A stretch of DNA of 64,000 nucleotides from positions 72,925-136,924 of the forward strand of contig DASVYC010000026.1 in NCBI GenBank assembly GCA_036392375.1. The letters run 5' to 3'. A model generated the notes under the pieces. It did not search any database, was not told where the DNA came from, and was given only the letters and a program-made list of their open reading frames with translations. Within the stretch, counting starts at the first letter, position 1. The number at the start of each line of letters is the position of its first letter. Source of the stretch: JAFEBO01 sp036392375 (GTDB taxonomy: Bacteria > Planctomycetota > Phycisphaerae > Phycisphaerales > UBA1924). Positions 61,924-64,000 of the stretch are shown here, in pieces. A program made the translations under genes and the position numbers.

Positions 61924-64000
61924 TCATTCCAGCGTCCGCGGCCGCACCCCCGGAGGCAACGCATCCAGGAATCTCCGGCCATACCCCGAACGCACAAGCC
62001 GCGGATCAAGCACCACGACGCGACCTTTATCGGACGCGCTTCGAATCAGCCGCCCGAAGCCTTGCTTGAACCGAATGATCGCTCGCGGCATGGTGTCCTG
62101 ACGAAACGCGTCGCCGCCTCGCGACGCGATCAACTCGTGCCGCGCCTGCGTGAGCGGGCGGTCGGGCGGATCGAACGGCAGCTTGGTGATGATCACGTTC
62201 CGCAGCCCACGCCCGCGGACATCCACGCCCTGCCAGAAGCTCGCCGCACCCAGCAGCACGCTCCGCTCGTCCTGGCGGAACTGCTCGAGGATCGCGGTCC
62301 GCGAGCCGTCGACGGTTTGAGCAAGCACCGGATGTCCGAGCCGCGACAGCGGCTCACGCACCAGCCGCGCCACCTGCCGCAGCGTGGAAAGACTGGTGAA
62401 GAGCACGAACGCGCCGCCGTCGGTCTCGCGGACGTGGTGTACCACCCGCTCGGCGATATGACGCGGATCATCGACCGGGCTCTTGGCCTTGCCAGCCCGC
62501 CAGTCCCGCCGCGCCAGCGGCGCTTCGGTGTCTCCCGCGTCGAACGGATCAAACGCCTGCTCGCTGGGCGGGCTGAGATCGACGATCATCTCGACCTGGT
62601 TCTGGTAATCGAACGGGCTGCCGACCTGCAGCGTGTCGGCGCCGTCGGCGCCGAGGCGGTCCATCGCGTGCGCGAACGCGTCCGTGTCCTTGGCTCGAAT
62701 TCTGGGAGCAGCTTCCAACCGGTCTTCAACTCCAGCGGGACTCGCCTCCGGCCGGTCGTCTTGCCCATCGGGAACAAAGCGAGGTCCATCATCGGGTTCG
62801 CTTGAGACCAACGACTTCACCCGCTGCTGCGGCCCCACGCTTGCGCGTGGTATGCGTGCAAGGTCCGCCGTCTTGGTCGCCAGCGTGGCGCTGGTCAGCA
62901 CCACGCTGTGGTCCTTGTTGAAGAGATGTTCCTTCAAGAGCGCCGCAACCTCGACCGGCGCGCACGCGAGCGTGACCTTCTGGAATCCCGCCCCGTCGTC
63001 GCCGCTGGTCTCGACCCAGTACGCGCAGCCCGGGAGCGATTGCTCGACCAGCACGTGCGCGTCCTCGGCGATCATCTGGGCCCGCTGGGCGTACGCGTTC
63101 AACTCGAACTTGTCGGGCTCGTTCTTCACCAGGTCGCGGAGCGTGGTGAGCCGCAGCGCCAGGTCCTTGAAGATCGGCGTGATCGTGTTGTCCACCGCGC
63201 CAGGCACGCGCAAGCGCCCACCGGCATTCCCGAACGCGCCCGCGAACCCCGAGCCGGTGTCGCTGGAACTCTTGGTCGCCCGCAGCACGGCCTCGAAGAA
63301 CGCGCGGGTCTCGTTCTGGGCCATGATCGCCAGCTGCATCGCCCGCTCCACCGCCGCGGGATCGCCGGCGATCAGCGCAAGCTGCGGCAGGTACCCCTTC
63401 CCCGTCCGAGGATGACACAGCGTCGTGAGCAGGTGCATCACCCGCCCCTCGGCCAGGTTCCGCCCGAAGTGCTCGCTCGCGACATCCTCGACGCAGTGCG
63501 CCTCGTCCAGGATCACATGGTCGTACCGCGGCAGGAACCCGATGTCCTGCACCCGCATCGCCAGGTCCGCAAAGAACAGCGCGTGGTTGGTGATGAGCAG
63601 GTTCGCCCCTTCCATCTTCGCGCGGGCAGCCTGATAGAAGCAGCGGTCGTAGTTCGAGCACTTACGGCCCATGCAGTTGCCGCTGTCCGACTGCACCTTG
63701 TCCCACACCCCCATGCGCTCCAGCGCCGGCAGCGTGCTGAGCGTGCCGTCGAGCGTCTCGCGGGCCCAATCCTCGATCACATGCAACGATCGCCGTGCCG
63801 CGGGATCGGCCATCATCTTGTCCTGGCGCTCGCTCGCGAGCTTGAGCCGCCGGATGCTGACGTAGTTTCCGCGACCCTTCACGAGCACTGGCCGCACCGA
63901 TGGCTTGGTGCTGATGGCGCGTTCGTCGTCGGGATCACCTTCCCACTGCACGTTTGGCTGTCTTTCCCCCTGCTCCCCTTCCCCGCTGCTCCCCTGCCCC
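61924..64000 (-). CDS. DinG-type DNA helicase (partial, N-terminus beyond window)
   Basis: The C-terminal part of an XPD/DinG-like superfamily 2 helicase. From position 63951 the visible protein has KGRGNYVSIRRL, Fe-S type cysteines C93, C98 and C104 (GNCMGRKCSNYDRC), DEAH (149-152), SATL, GSPFDY, FTSLSTLR, FWQGVDVRG and the motif VI segment QGFGRLIRSASDKG. The frame stays open to the window edge (extra residues GQGSSGEGEQ, from a GGGGAGCA-type repeat), and Walker A is not visible, so the gene continues outside. The position of the first cluster cysteine reads NYVS where NYLC is usual. Residues 361-421 look like an insertion (see findings). Confidence 0.9.
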   Translation of the reverse strand, partial: GQGSSGEGEQGERQPNVQWEGDPDDERAISTKPSVRPVLVKGRGNYVSIRRLKLASERQDKMMADPAARRSLHVIEDWARETLDGTLSTLPALERMGVWDKVQSDSGNCMGRKCSNYDRCFYQAARAKMEGANLLITNHALFFADLAMRVQDIGFLPRYDHVILDEAHCVEDVASEHFGRNLAEGRVMHLLTTLCHPRTGKGYLPQLALIAGDPAAVERAMQLAIMAQNETRAFFEAVLRATKSSSDTGSGFAGAFGNAGGRLRVPGAVDNTITPIFKDLALRLTTLRDLVKNEPDKFELNAYAQRAQMIAEDAHVLVEQSLPGCAYWVETSGDDGAGFQKVTLACAPVEVAALLKEHLFNKDHSVVLTSATLATKTADLARIPRASVGPQQRVKSLVSSEPDDGPRFVPDGQDDRPEASPAGVEDRLEAAPRIRAKDTDAFAHAMDRLGADGADTLQVGSPFDYQNQVEMIVDLSPPSEQAFDPFDAGDTEAPLARRDWRAGKAKSPVDDPRHIAERVVHHVRETDGGAFVLFTSLSTLRQVARLVREPLSRLGHPVLAQTVDGSRTAILEQFRQDERSVLLGAASFWQGVDVRGRGLRNVIITKLPFDPPDRPLTQARHELIASRGGDAFRQDTMPRAIIRFKQGFGRLIRSASDKGRVVVLDPRLVRSGYGRRFLDALPPGVRPRTLE

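Noticed and set aside
60337..62805. 822-residue open frame antisense to the third YQG protein and the DinG gene
   Set aside because: It crosses two well-supported genes and a promoter region, and its sequence is repetitive shadow of their codons.

Overview
The window is GC-rich (about two thirds G+C), densely coding bacterial chromosome with genes on both strands and no rRNA, tRNA, integrase, transposase or CRISPR array that I could find. It most likely comes from a member of the Planctomycetota, probably class Phycisphaerae. Reasons: secreted proteins ending in paired VDDADF-type (dockerin-like) repeats, short PAPGA-plus-arginine sorting tails, several large secreted proteins sharing a YQGxL N-terminal domain, a chlamydial Hc1-like mini-histone, and lipid A/heptose genes implying a Gram-negative envelope. 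This placement is inference from gene content; no marker gene was compared.

Layout. 1-4.4 kb: nuoF of respiratory complex I, a low-GC orphan secreted protein and a class V aminotransferase. 4.6-16.5 kb: queA, a lipid A acyltransferase, a secreted GH13 amylase, a CrtI-type carotenoid desaturase, two dockerin-tailed secreted proteins, a DUF4126 membrane protein, and a translationally coupled acyltransferase/glycosyltransferase pair. 16.5-24.2 kb: an S74-chaperone surface protein, a LuxR regulator, a DEAD-box helicase, a cyclophilin lipoprotein, a PEP-CTERM-like protein and an arylamine N-acetyltransferase. 24.2-31 kb: DUF5677, rsmH, a TetR regulator with its palindromic operator, a DinB-like protein, an isoaspartyl peptidase lipoprotein and a TPR/O-GlcNAc-transferase-like protein. 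31-38 kb: a second YQG surface protein, an orphan solute-binding lipoprotein, a broken CHRD gene, and clpC with a strong terminator. 38-49 kb: a 2-hydroxyacid dehydrogenase, GNAT/patatin operon, SRPBCC protein, Tat-exported phosphoesterase, PAS-LuxR regulator, membrane-anchored MsrB-MsrA, SOUL protein, AhpD-like protein and a serine hydrolase. 49-64 kb: the trehalose operon (otsA, then an OtsB-GH15 fusion), manA, a hotdog dehydratase, the Hc1-like protein, a FlgM-like protein, divergent gmhA/gmhB, a polytopic membrane protein, a third YQG surface protein and a DinG-type helicase cut by the window edge.

The genes serve envelope building (htrB, gmhA/gmhB, manA), secreted and surface proteins, osmolyte sugar metabolism (amylase, otsA/otsB-GH15), oxidative repair (MsrBA, AhpD) and RNA/protein quality control (rsmH, queA, DEAD helicase, clpC).

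The most unusual feature is non-coding: the intergenic spaces carry several families of short paired-hairpin repeats. The main family (six copies, GGGTGCCAC...GTGGCACCC ends) keeps its two-hairpin fold although the stem sequences differ between copies, which points to selection on structure or to a mobile REP-like element. A related palindromic segment appears to be inserted in frame inside the glycosyltransferase gene, and a second candidate lies in the DinG helicase.
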